In this document: piece by piece, positions 1 to 11,400 of the stretch
Layout of the letters: each line of letters begins with the position of its first letter
Position numbering within the stretch: position 1 is the first letter of the stretch
Origin: Dioscorea cayenensis subsp. rotundata
Taxonomy: Eukaryota; Streptophyta; Magnoliopsida; Dioscoreales; Dioscoreaceae
Assembly (NCBI RefSeq): GCF_009730915.1
Contig: NC_052477.1
Location: 558,001 to 622,000, forward strand
Reading direction: 5' to 3'
Length of the DNA: 64,000 bases
Notes under the pieces: model-generated
What the model was told of the DNA's origin: nothing
Database searches by the model: none
The model's input: only the letters and a program-made list of their open reading frames with translations
Made by a program: the position numbers and the translations under genes

Positions 1-1154
1 TGTAGAACGCCATGGAGTCTTTCAGAAGGGTCCATCCTTTAGAGCCGTCGGATTTGAGGAGCATTAATCCTGGGCCGTCCGTTAAATTGCCGTTGATGGC
101 GATGAGGTCACCGTCGGGAGAGAATGCTGGGAAGGTGGCGGAGAGGCGGAGCATTTTAAGAGATTTCACCGGGGACGTGACTGGTTGGAGATGGGGCGTG
201 ACTGAGTCACCTGAGCGCTGACTCGCCTCGGAATCGGTGGTAGCCGAGCCGAGTCGAATCGTGAGAGAAGAACGGGTTGTAATGGTGGAGCTTCGGGTTT
301 ATAAGCTCGGTGACTTGGAGAAAGGTCTCCGATTCGAGATCGAAGATCTCGATTTGTGGAGTCCCTCCCTTGCGCCGCGTGGCGACGGCGAGCATTTTGC
401 CGTCGTGGGTGGCCGCCGGCGTGAAGGCGTGCAGTCCTGGCGGTGTGATCCGACGTTCTTTGCCGGCGATGTCGAGATCCGCGGTCAGTTCCACACGGAA
501 TACGCTCCACCAGCCATCATCGGCGACGCGGTGGAAGAACAGCGTCGAGTCGCCGGCCCACGCAGGCCATCCGGCTCGCCGGGTGATCACCGTCCGGGTG
601 GATGGATCGGAGGCTCTGAACACCACGATCTCCGTCTCCAGCTCGCGAAAATCGCCCGGCCATGGCTTGGACCCATACGAAGCCACGGCGATCAGATCGC
701 CGGATCGGGACAAGGCGGGGCTTAGATCGGCAGAATCCGGCGGAGTGAGCCGGACGGTATCGCCGGTGTCAAGCCGGGTTGAGTAGACGGCGGCCCAGCT
801 CTTGAACCAAGACGAAGGCTTCTCATGGGCGGAGACGAAGTACAGACGATCACCTCGTATCGTTGGCCGATCCTGGAAGAGGCTCTCAGAGATCGCCGGC
901 AGCGATTCAGTTTTCCCGTCCGGCGAACCTGTCCGGAAAAGCCGAGACGAGCCCGTTCGCTCGGAGACGAAGACGACGGCCTCGCCGCCATCATCGACGA
1001 ACTCGCCGTTGTAATTGACGGAGACGCCGTCAGTGTGTCGGAATTCCTCTAGAACTGAATCGGACCGGCAGTTAACGGTGACGGAGAAGACATCAAAGCC
1101 GTAGATTGGCAATCCAAGCGTGGAGAACGCGATGATCCCTTGCGGTTCTTCCAT
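1..1154 (-). CDS. DPP6 N-terminal / TolB-like beta-propeller protein, partial, frameshifted
   Basis: The start codon at 1152-1154 (MEEPQGIIAF) opens a 315-codon frame ending in TGA at 207-209. Its repeated blades (VVFVSERTGSSRLF, LSPALSRSGDLIAVASYGSK, PAATHDGKMLAVATRRKG, YNPFFSHDSTRLGYHRFRGE) match the plant proteins annotated as DPP6 N-terminal domain-like or TolB-related (Arabidopsis At1g21670/At1g21680 type). Those are about 700 aa long and of unclear function. Beyond the stop, a frame offset by one base continues the family sequence to the window edge (LKMLRLSATFPAFSPDGDLI, LLKSDGSKGWTLLKDSMAFY). The two frames therefore belong to one gene broken by a 1-base insertion or an equivalent indel near 200-212. 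A 30-nt GT..AG stretch here is too short to be an intron and would not restore the frame. The 3' part lies outside the window. Family call fairly sure; biochemical role unknown. Confidence 0.8.
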
Positions 1155-1190
1155 TTGGAGTGAGGTGTGTGTGTGGAGCTTGTGAGAGTG

Positions 1191-1197
1191 TTTTATA
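1191..1197 (-). promoter_or_regulatory. Putative TATA box of the DPP6-like gene
   Basis: The minus strand reads CTATAAAAC about 40 bases upstream of the ATG at 1154, giving a short inferred 5' UTR. Motif and position only. Confidence 0.5.
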
Positions 1198-1199
1198 GC

Positions 1200-2043
1200 C
1201 GCACATCTCGGGAGAGGTTTGATCTTATCTTGATCACAAACACGTTAGCTTATTCGCCGTCTTCATTCGTTTTCAGGTCACCTGCTCACCTTACTTTCTT
1301 GTTTCTTTAATTGGTTTATAATAATTATATAATTAATCTGTGTTTTCTTGCTTGATAGAGTACAAAAGCTGAGTTGGAGGAATCTCGTCATGGTTCAATG
1401 AGTTCACATTTGTTAGTCAAAATTAGATTTATTAAAATGCTAAAAACGTGACTTCCTCGTTACTTGGTTCGTTCTTAATCTTATCATTGTCGTCTAATTA
1501 TGCTTACAATTTATGTAGTTTTAATCCACATATTATTTTTTTTTTCTTCACTATTTGGTACAGTTTATGTTTAACCTTGCTAAGTAATCACCATAGTCGT
1601 GCACAGATTAAGAATTAATCATCAATGCAGAATTTGGATTTGAATTTAATATCTTTTTATTGTTTTTTTTGTTTTTAATAATAAAACCAACTACTGATAG
1701 TAGGCTACCGGTCTTTTAATGTAATTGTGATTTGTTATTGGATTAGTTCTATCAATATCAGTAATGCAAAATGCTGACTGACATGCCACTATTTTGTGAC
1801 TGATGGGTAGATAAAATTTCATTTATTAAGGTATTCATGAAAAGAATGACAAAGCTCACAAATTACACTTATTATATATTTCAGGGAAGAGCACCATGCA
1901 TGGGAGTTCATTCACCAATGCAGAGCACTGCCTTCCTGCAAACAACTTCAACAAAACCAAAAAGTATTGTAAGATAGACACTCATATTTATACTTGCATA
2001 CAATTACTGAACATATATTGATGTCCTGTTTCTCTGAAACTAA
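1200..2043. other. Intergenic, AT-rich
   Basis: Upstream of the DPP6-like gene and downstream of the peroxidase stop. I see no coding exon or RNA gene. The part next to 2043 should hold the peroxidase 3' UTR. Confidence 0.6.
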
Positions 2044-3098
2044 TTAGTTGACAACCCTGCATTTCTTTCTGATCTCACCCTGATTTCCAGTGAGCACCTC
2101 AATGGATCCCATGCGCACCATTGCTGCAGCAAACTTAGCAGACCAAGCTCGGTAATTCTTCGCATTCATCGTCACCGTGTTCGCCGTCTCTGGACTACCC
2201 TCCAAAGTCTGATCAGAGGTAAGCAACCCTCTCTTATACTTCAAGTTCTTATAGTACTGATTATCCAATCTAGTAGGTGTCACATTGTCTAGAAAAACAT
2301 TAGGATCATTGCTGCTACCTTGTGGGCATTTGGTTTTCAAAAAAGCAGCAAATTGAGGGTCAATTGATGGATCTTGAGGATGAGTTGAATTGAAAGCATA
2401 GAGCCTGGGTGAGAAAGAAGAGCAATGGGATACACCAATAGAATGAGCACCAGAGAGAGTGACCATTTCATCAGCTGACAAACCTTTGTTAGCAAAGTTA
2501 CCAATGAGTTGTTTAGCATTGAAGTTAGGAGCAGGGAGGTTTTGAATGACCTCTGAATCAATAGATATTCTTCCATCTCGCCTTCCGGCGGGGACATTGT
2601 AGTTAATACCACCAACATAGTAGGAAGCATCACGAGCCGCAAAGGCGAGGATATCGGCGCAGGAGACTGTGTTCGGGCAGTAAGCTTCGAGCTTCGCCTT
2701 TATTTGATCAATTACTTCAAACCCCTTTAGACTAGGATTGTTTGGAGGAGCATCTTTCTCTGCTTTGTTGCTGGCAGTAGAGTCTATCAATACCGAACCA
2801 TCACAACCCTGTCCATTGGATTACATAGCATTAATATATATATATATATATATGCGAGTATTTGAATGTGTTTATAGATAGATACCCTGACAAAGCAGTC
2901 ATGGAAATGCATCCTGATGATGCTAGGAGCAACAGTAGGATTGTAACGGATGAAGTTGGCCATTGTTTGTCTGATGATCTTCTCAGCTCCCTTGCACTCG
3001 TATTTATAGTAGCCTAGTTTCAGTGAAGCTGATGAAGAACCTGGAATTATAGCCTGCATGGCCATCAAAGCTAGCAAGAAAACTAAACCTGTCCTCAT
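2044..3098 (-). CDS. Class III (secretory) peroxidase, two exons, 325 aa
   Basis: Exon 1 is 3098-2886 and exon 2 is 2808-2044. The 77-bp GT-AG intron contains a TA run. Start [15 protein letters not shown] is chosen over an in-frame upstream Met because it begins a typical signal peptide. Mature features in order: the N-terminal [11 protein letters not shown], distal-haem HFHDCF motif spanning the splice (..[15 protein letters not shown]), [18 protein letters not shown], proximal-haem [17 protein letters not shown], and a final Cys (KKCRVVN). These are the Arg/His catalytic, haem-ligand and disulfide residues of plant peroxidases, which act in the apoplast or vacuole on phenolics, lignin precursors and H2O2. 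Length is normal. Odd points: only the first of the three classical introns is present, and the usual C-P-x-A-E is C-K-G-A-E. The isoform cannot be named. Confidence 0.95.
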
Positions 3099-3177
3099 TA
3101 TCTTTTCTCTCTTATCTTTAGACACTGAGATCAAGAAGAAGTAGAAGTGATGAATGAAAGAAGATGATTTGCATTGG

Positions 3178-3186
3178 AATTTATAG
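3178..3186 (-). promoter_or_regulatory. Putative TATA box of the peroxidase
   Basis: The minus strand reads CTATAAATT about 80 bases upstream of the inferred start codon at 3098. Position and motif fit a plant TATA box. Confidence 0.5.
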
Positions 3187-3189
3187 CAG

Positions 3190-5466
3190 TTGATAATTGG
3201 TATTTAAACTACAACGTGATGAGCATAGTTCAAAAGCTTGACCCCTTCCTCCCCCTTGCTTTATGGCTTGTTTGATTAAATTTGTACAACTAGTGCAAGC
3301 AAGCAAGCAAACCGTGTTTTTGTTAGCATGTTAAAATATATGTAAATATTGATTAATTCTCCATTTGGCAAGAAGCGTGGTGGAATAAGGAAAACTACAA
3401 ACAAACAGAAGGGAGGAAAGAGGAATTTGGAGAATTTTAAATGGAATTCTAGGTGGTATTTATATTTCCATGATAGATCTGTTTGATTTTTTTTTTAATA
3501 TATATATGTATATATTGTATTTTAAAGAAGAAAATATGGGTGTGTTAGAGTTGACATGGAGAGTTTAATTTTTTTTATATAAAAAAAAAAAGAAATTGAT
3601 AGTTTGGTCATTGGTGAATTAAGTTAGCGAGTGTCTCAGTCTGCTTGGAAAGGATCAACTTTGTACGTGCATACGGCTGTTATGCACTATGTCATAGAAA
3701 AATAATTTACTTTTCTTGCACATAATGGTTAGCTCATTCTCTTGCTCATAGTTGAGTCGGTGAAAATCTTAGAAATATGAAGAAAAAAAAACAACTAAAG
3801 GAATGACCTTATATTTTCATGATCTTCCGAAGTTATGTAAAATATAAAAATATCTTGTATCTTTGATCTTTATATATATTTTATCATGTATCTATCTATC
3901 CGGGTGCAGGCTACTTCTTTGATATCTCTTGTATCCTTGAAGTCGTTTAATGCTTTCTTTTCTTTTGGTTGGGGTAGTTGTATACTTGTATGTCATCCCA
4001 CTCCTGATGGATGTTTTTGCTTTTCATGTACTGGTTTATCCATTTTTTTAAATATGTATATTACAAGTAGTAAAATTTTTAATATTGTTATGGTAAAGGT
4101 TACTTTAATAAGTGTAATTTATCAAAAGGTTAATTATGATTGTTATATATGTAAAATGTTGTTGTTGTTATTTTTTTTTTCTAAATATATAGACTAAGTA
4201 GTGATTTGATTTTATATTTGAATCATTAATGCTGGTATAATATAATAAGAACATAGTTTTTTTAAGATGAAAAAAAGAGGGTTGGTTGTGTTAAGAATTA
4301 TTATTACCAGAACCGAGTTGGTAGGTATGCTAAGTCAATTTTGAGGTTCAATCTCATAATGTGTAAATTGTATTAAAAATACTAGAGTTGGTATAATCTT
4401 TTTCAATGTCAAACGTTATGCTACTTATGAAAATGAAATAACAAAAGTATATAAAGTATATTGATTATTTGGAAATATATAAATAAAAATAAATATTTAG
4501 ACGAAATGTTAATTAATTGTTTTTAGTAAATAAAAAATAACATATTTAGATGTCCAAAAGTAGTTTTTAATTAATTTAATATTTTGTTTGGTCCATTATC
4601 AAGGCATTCAAAAAAATTGGCTCGAAGTAGTCTAATCAGGTTGATTGGGTCACAATTTATTTATTTTTTTGTCTCAAGAAAAAATTGTAATTAATTTGTT
4701 TCCTGCTTCCCTATAATCAAAGATTCATTATACCACTACAACTACCGTTACACTAATATCTTTTATGGTGGAGTTAATATAACAAATAACAATTTGAGTA
4801 TGAATTTATTTAATTTGCTTTTTTTTAATATTTTGAATAGATAGTGATTTTTGTGATAACATGTATATATCAACTTTCAAAATAATTATTAATATTTTTT
4901 CATTGAATGGGCAACTTTACAATTTTTTTCTTAAGAATTATTAACGGAAAAAGATTTAAAAATACAAACTACTTTATTAGAGTGGTTTTTATAATTAAAA
5001 AAAAAAAATTGTCTGTATTCACATAATGCAAACAAATAAATTTATATAATAAATAAAAAATATATAAAAATATATAGATTGTTAAAAAAAATTCAACAGA
5101 ACAATTTTTATTCCAAATGCCAGCATTTTTTATTAAAAAATAACACATTTTTTTCCATTGAAGCTGGTGCTGGTGCTACCAAAAATCTAATTAAATATAA
5201 TTCTTTTTTATCAAAATAAAAAAATTATATAATTTATATATATATATATATATATTTATTTATAAACTATATATCCATCAAAGGCTCAATTATTATTAAA
5301 CGACCATTTCTTCACTCACTTCAAATTTGAATTCGAGCGCAGTCACTGACCACTCTTTCTCTCTCCCTCTCTACACCAACAATGGCGGAATCTCGCCGTC
5401 TCTCCTCTCCAATGCCTTCGGTTTTCTAGGGTTCCATCTCGATTCTTGATCGGAGTCATCTCCACC
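3190..5466. other. AT-rich divergent intergenic region
   Basis: About 2.3 kb separates the divergent peroxidase (-) and kinesin (+) genes and must carry both promoters. It holds long A/T runs and a TA tract near 5230-5255. A few ORFs in it (for example 3886-4197) are low-complexity and look non-coding. The bases just before 5467 (CT-rich, GC-richer) are the likely kinesin 5' UTR. Confidence 0.6.
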
Positions 5467-8400
5467 ATGATGTTCTCCACTTCCAAGCGAACCAGCTCCA
5501 GACCAAAGCCCATTGAAAGCATCGAGAATGATGGCAAGAACACTAGAGACTCCCTTCCTCTCCCACCTTTCAGATCCCCTCTAATCTCCATCCAGGACCC
5601 CTTCCAGACCTCTCTGACACCCAGATCTGCGCCGGCCACTCCGGCGAAGTCGTTTTCCAGGGCTCATGTTGGGAATTTGAGCTCGGGAACTAGTAATGGC
5701 GGGCATTCTCATCAGGGAGTGGCGGCAAGGGATAAGGGTAGCTTGTCCCGGACTCCGAGGGGGATAATCGATTCCAAAGCTTTAATGCCGGTTCACGTCC
5801 CGCATTTTGAGCTCAGTGAAGACCCCTCCTTCTGGAACGATCACAACGTGCAGGTTTGTGCTTTCTTTCCCTTCCTGCTGAGTTATGACTCCATGCGTTC
5901 TGCTGAGAAAGTTGAGATTTTTATTAGGATTTCATTCAATTAACTAATGCTCTCTTGCAAAAAAGGAACCTTTTTGGCTGTATGTCAATGCAGTGTGTTA
6001 CAATAATTGCTAGTGAACTCTCGAAAAAAAATGGTTCCTTTTTTGAGGATTATGGTTGTACTTCAGTGCAATTTAAGTACGCTACATGAGTTAATGCTTT
6101 CATTTATCATATAATGGATTATTGCTGCAGATTTTGATAAGAGTTCGGCCAATTAACAGTGCTGAGTCGGGCTCCCAAGGTAACACCAGATGCTTGGTGC
6201 AGGAGAGCTTGCAGACAGTGGCATGGACAGGGCATCCCGATACCAGATTTACATTTGATCATGTAGCATGCGAGACCATTTCTCAGGTGCTGAACTATGG
6301 GTGCTATATTGTTGTGATGGACGATTCTCTTCAAACTTATAGCCTGACCAAATGGATATGTGTTGCTATGTGTTAAACAGGAGAAGCTCTTCAGAGTTGC
6401 TGGACTGCCAATGGTTGAGAATTGCATGTCAGGATATAATAGCTGTATGTTTGCATATGGTCAGGTAGGTCCATCCATGGCTCCTTTTTCTATTTCTAGG
6501 ATGGTATGTAGCAGTTCCATTATGACTGTTAAATGTTTTCTGCAGACTGGCAGCGGAAAGACATATACTATGATGGGGGATTTTCATGAGATGGACAATA
6601 CGCTCAGTGAGGATTGTGGGATGACTCCTCGAATCTTCGAGTATCTATTCATGAGAATAAAGCAGGTGGGTTCTATTGATGATGCTACACCTGAAACATA
6701 AGCTTCTTCCAGTTAGTTTTGAAGTCTTTATTTGCAATACAGGAAGAGGGGGCTAGAAATGATGAGCAGCTGGAGTATAGTTGTAAGTGTTCCTTCCTCG
6801 AGATCTACAATGAGCAGATAACAGATCTCCTTGAACCATCATCTACCAATCTGCAGGTTAATTGATTACCATGGCCTATCCATTCTTTAGTTCATGAATT
6901 CATCTATTTTTTTTTTTTTTAAATGTTCGCTTCCATGCCATAGCTGAGAGAAGACATGAAGAAAGGTGTTTATGTTGAAAATCTCAAGGAATGCGAAGTA
7001 TCTTCTGTCAAGGATGTCCTTGAACTTCTTCTAAAGGTTTTCTTTACTTCTCCTCAAGTAACATTGCCTATTCTGCTACTACTATTATGAAGAGTGACTT
7101 GATACTTAATATTTCTTTAACTTGCCAGGGAGCTGCAAATAGAAAAATTGCGGCAACCCGCATGAATAGTGAGAGCAGTCGCTCCCACTGTGTTTTCACC
7201 TGCATCATTGAGAGCCGATGGGAGAAAGACTCATTGCTACACCTTCGATATGGACAGCTGAATTTAGTGGACCTTGCTGGTTCAGAGAGGTTGCTTCTGC
7301 AATTCTAATATTCTTATATTCAAGATCTCTGCTTGTAGTATACTTAACAAATTAACCTTGATTAGGCAGAAAAGCTCTGGTGCAGAAGGAGAGCGTTTGA
7401 AGGAAGCTGCAAATATCAATAGATCCTTATCAACTCTTGGGTAAAATTTCTGAGTACCAGGAAGTATCATAATAGACCATATGCTCAAACATCTCTCTGC
7501 ATTGTTAAATGGTTTCACTTTTACTTGTGGACATGAGGTTGTAAGGTTTTATCAGGAATCTTTGCTGACCAGTATCATGAGAAAGTGACACAAACAAGCA
7601 ATTTGTCATCATTTAAAACTGAATTTATTAAATTTAAACTGATTCATTTGTCCTGTTATTTCCCAGACTAGTAATAATGACGCTGGTCGATGTAGCAAAT
7701 GGGAAAAATCGTCATGTTCCTTACAGGGATTCTAAGCTCACTTTTCTTCTTCAGGTTGGAACCAGCCGTGACATGTTTATTGACACTACACAATCATGTT
7801 TCACTCTGTAACTTTTGTCATTTACGAAGACTAAAGTGATGCTTTGCATCTTATCTCAGGATTCCCTCGGTGGAAATTCCAAAACAACAATTATAGCAAC
7901 TGTCAGCCCATCAATCTGGTCTTTTTCTCTCTTTAACTCTCAGTGTACTTCTCCAAATTACTATTCTTCCAGTTTTAAACTGTATTTGATATTATGTTGC
8001 TAATCAACGAAATTATTTAATCATGCAGCTCGGCGGGTGAAACACTGAGCACTTTAAAGTTTGCCCAACGTGCCAAGCTAATACAGAACAATGTAAACTG
8101 AGTGGTGCACCTTTCCAAGATATTTTCTTAGTACTTATCAAGCAGATAAGCAACCTGTTACATCTCTTTAGTAGAGTTTTTGATTTGCATATCTTATCTC
8201 ATCCAGGCTAAAGTGAATGAAGATGCTTCAGGAGATGTAATGGCTTTACAGCAACAAATACAAAAACTGAAGGTTTAAAAACATATCCAGAAGTCTTTCT
8301 GGTTTTGCACTAGTTTTCATTGAGATGAACAAGCTTGTTTTTCTACTTCAAACAGGATCAGGTGGTCTTTCTCATCAAGCATCAGAATATCCAGAGGTTC

Positions 8401-11400
8401 CCGGGTCATTTATCTACGAGTCTTGAGCAAGTCAATTTGCACGATTGTCATGATGATCATGTTTCTTCTCAAAATGGTAATCCTGGTGCTCTCAAAGATC
8501 CCAGCCTCCTAAATGAAAAGGTGTCCTCTAATTTCTTTCAATGAATTTTTGGTGGGCATGCAATCTTTTTACTCAAGAAATTCCTAACTGTTAATCCTTC
8601 AAAGACAGATTGAATTCCTGGAAGCTGCTTTAATTGGCTCTTTACGAAGAGAGAAAATGGTAGAGGCTACAGTGAGGAGATTAGAAGCTGAAATTGAGCA
8701 CATGAACAGATTGGTATTTACTGCTTTTCATTGACTTCTTACTTTTTATTTCATGTACAAGTAATTTCAGTGGATTTGGAAAGGACTATCAATGTGTAGA
8801 AATTGTGGTATCTTACAAAACTCTAATTCCACTGTGTTTCGTATCCCGTGAATGATCTTTAGCTTCTATAATGCTTGTAGATCCACCAAAGGGAAGATGA
8901 TGCCCAGCATATCAAAGCCATGTTGAGATTCCGAGAGGAGAAAATTAAAAGACTGGAAATGCTTGCTGATGACTTGTTATCTTCTGATGGATATCTCATG
9001 GAGGAAAAAATTTCCCTTTCTGAAGAGAATAAGTTATTGCGAGAAAGAATAGATAGGAACCCAGAGTTAACTCAATTTGCCCTGGAAAATAAAAGACTGT
9101 TGGAGCAACTTAGAGTGTAAGTGGCATGCATTATTTTGACAGTATGATTATAAATTCTTTTATAGGTTGTCCTTATGCTTACAGTCATGTACATGGATTA
9201 TTTTTTTTTAATGGATTCCTTCTGGGATTAGGTTTCAAGAATTCAATCAAGAAGGAGAACGTGACATGCTATTAACTGAAGTCTCTCATTTGCGCAATCA
9301 GGTAGGCAGGACAATGCCCTGTTTAACTTGTATCTCCATTTCTGGTTTCATGTTTAATTGAATCATATCTGACATTTGATATTGTATTTTTCTAGCTTTA
9401 CAATGTCCTTGAAGGAAAGCTTGCTCAGGTTAGTAGCTTGAGTTGAAACAATTGAATCATTTGGTCTTTTTGATTAGCAGAGTATTTCATCATTTGTCGT
9501 TTCAGATTTCTCATTAAAAAAAAAACTAAAGAATTTGTACGCATATGCAGGTCACTCCTGTTTGACATTTAACATTTATTACTAAAATACTGACAACTTC
9601 TTGATTTTTATAGGATGATGAGATTGTGAAAGAGTTGGAGAGATGCCAGGAGCAATTGAATGATTGCCTAGAAAAGAATGTTATGCTCACTAGGTAGGGA
9701 ACTGCTCCATATGATTAAATTTTCTGTTCATATGTGAAATTTTCTTCCGGTGTTTGTCCTGATGAATGAATTTCATAGAATTGGGTTATTATTTTTCATG
9801 TTTTATTTCAACAGAGAAATTGACTATTTAAGGAACCAACTTACACTTAACATGGAACTTGAGGAGTCCTCAGTAGAAAAGGTAAGAGGCACTCAGCTTT
9901 GCTAAGTTCTCCTAGTAAGCTACGCTATTTATGGGTGGAAAAATAATCTTTCCTGAGTAAATATTTGCTAAAATACGTTTCACTAAATATAAACATAGTG
10001 ATCTGGGAATATTTCATTTATGCAGTTGAAAATTGTGAAGGAGTTGAGCAGTGGAGAATTTTTAGTTGATGCTTCACAATCTCAGCATTCACACTTGACT
10101 GTGAAGCTAGATAACCCCAAGGGTGGAAGTTACTTCTCACAGAAACTATTAGGAGGAGATGAACATAAAATTATGGAGCTTATGGAAGACGAGCTTGACA
10201 CACTAATGCTAGAAGTTGATGTAAGGGACACAAATGAGAATGATCAACTTCACAAAAAATTATGCTATCTTTTACAAGAAAATATTAGACTCTCTGATCT
10301 TGTTGCTGCCAAAGATGCTGAAATCAGTGCAGTTTCTGAGGAGTGGGAGAGGGCAATTATTGATTTAACAAGCTTACTTGTAGATGGCTATCAGTCACTA
10401 GAAGATGCACATGATCACATTGGGAGTGTTATAGAGTCATTTCCTCAAAGGCACGCCTGGATCAACGGACGTGTGGAGAGGGCAATAAAAGCCCTTATTG
10501 AGAAAGAAAGGTTGATTTCTGACCTTCAAAAGAAGCTTGAAGATGCACAGCAAATGGGGCTGGAAATGAGATCAAAATTGGACTCGTTAAGAGGAGCAAC
10601 ACTGGCTATAACAGAAGTTCAACAACTTGAGAATGATGCGCATTATAAAGAACTTATACATATGAGAAGGTTGCTGAATGAGAAGATGCCTTCTCTTCAT
10701 AAATTAGAAAACAGTTCTACATGCATGGGAGAACACAATAGGAAGGAGAACAGTTCAAATACTGTATTTTCAGAAATGAGAAATTATCTTCATACAAATG
10801 CAGGAATTGATGAATTTAATAGTGATGAACTTGCCAATGGATCACCTCAATTCAAGGAAACAGATCATGTTGGGGGCTGTGATCTGGCTGGGCAATCCAG
10901 TGAAATAACTCCCATGGATATGGAGGACAGAACTGAAGAAGCTGATATCTCAAAGGTAGATTTCTCAGTTGAACGTGAGCATAATAGTGGTAGATGCCTA
11001 GGAAATTCTAAAGAAAATGCATGTGAAAGCATTCAGGCAGACTTGCTTTTTAGATTCGAAGAAGTTCAAGGAATTATGGAAGAGGCTGAGTTTATGCTAA
11101 ATGCTTTGCTGAAAGCAAATGAAGATTCAAAACAAGAAACAAATATGTGGAGACGAGCAAGTGAGCAGTTGTTGGCAGAACAAAACACACTGGTTGAAGA
11201 AGTTCAACGGTTGGAGGCATCTATTTCTTCTCAGGATACACAAGCAGGACTGCTAGTCGACCAAATTCATGCAAGCTTAAAAGAAGTTGTCGCATCATCA
11301 ACATCACTGGAAGAATCCATTCAAGAAATCCAAAGAATCACAAGAGAAAAACTTGAGTTGGTTCGCACTGATATTTTATCTGTCAGACTACAAATTTTGC

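Noticed and set aside
207..236. 30-nt GT..AG segment as an intron explaining the DPP6-like stop
   Set aside because: Far below plant intron size, and removal leaves the wrong frame.
310..786. Plus-strand frames over the DPP6-like gene (237-725, 310-786)
   Set aside because: Antisense shadows of the beta-propeller coding sequence; no family resemblance.
4300..4370. tRNA-like GAGTTGGTAGG..GGTTCAATCTC words
   Set aside because: No acceptor or anticodon stems can be drawn; chance similarity in AT-rich DNA.
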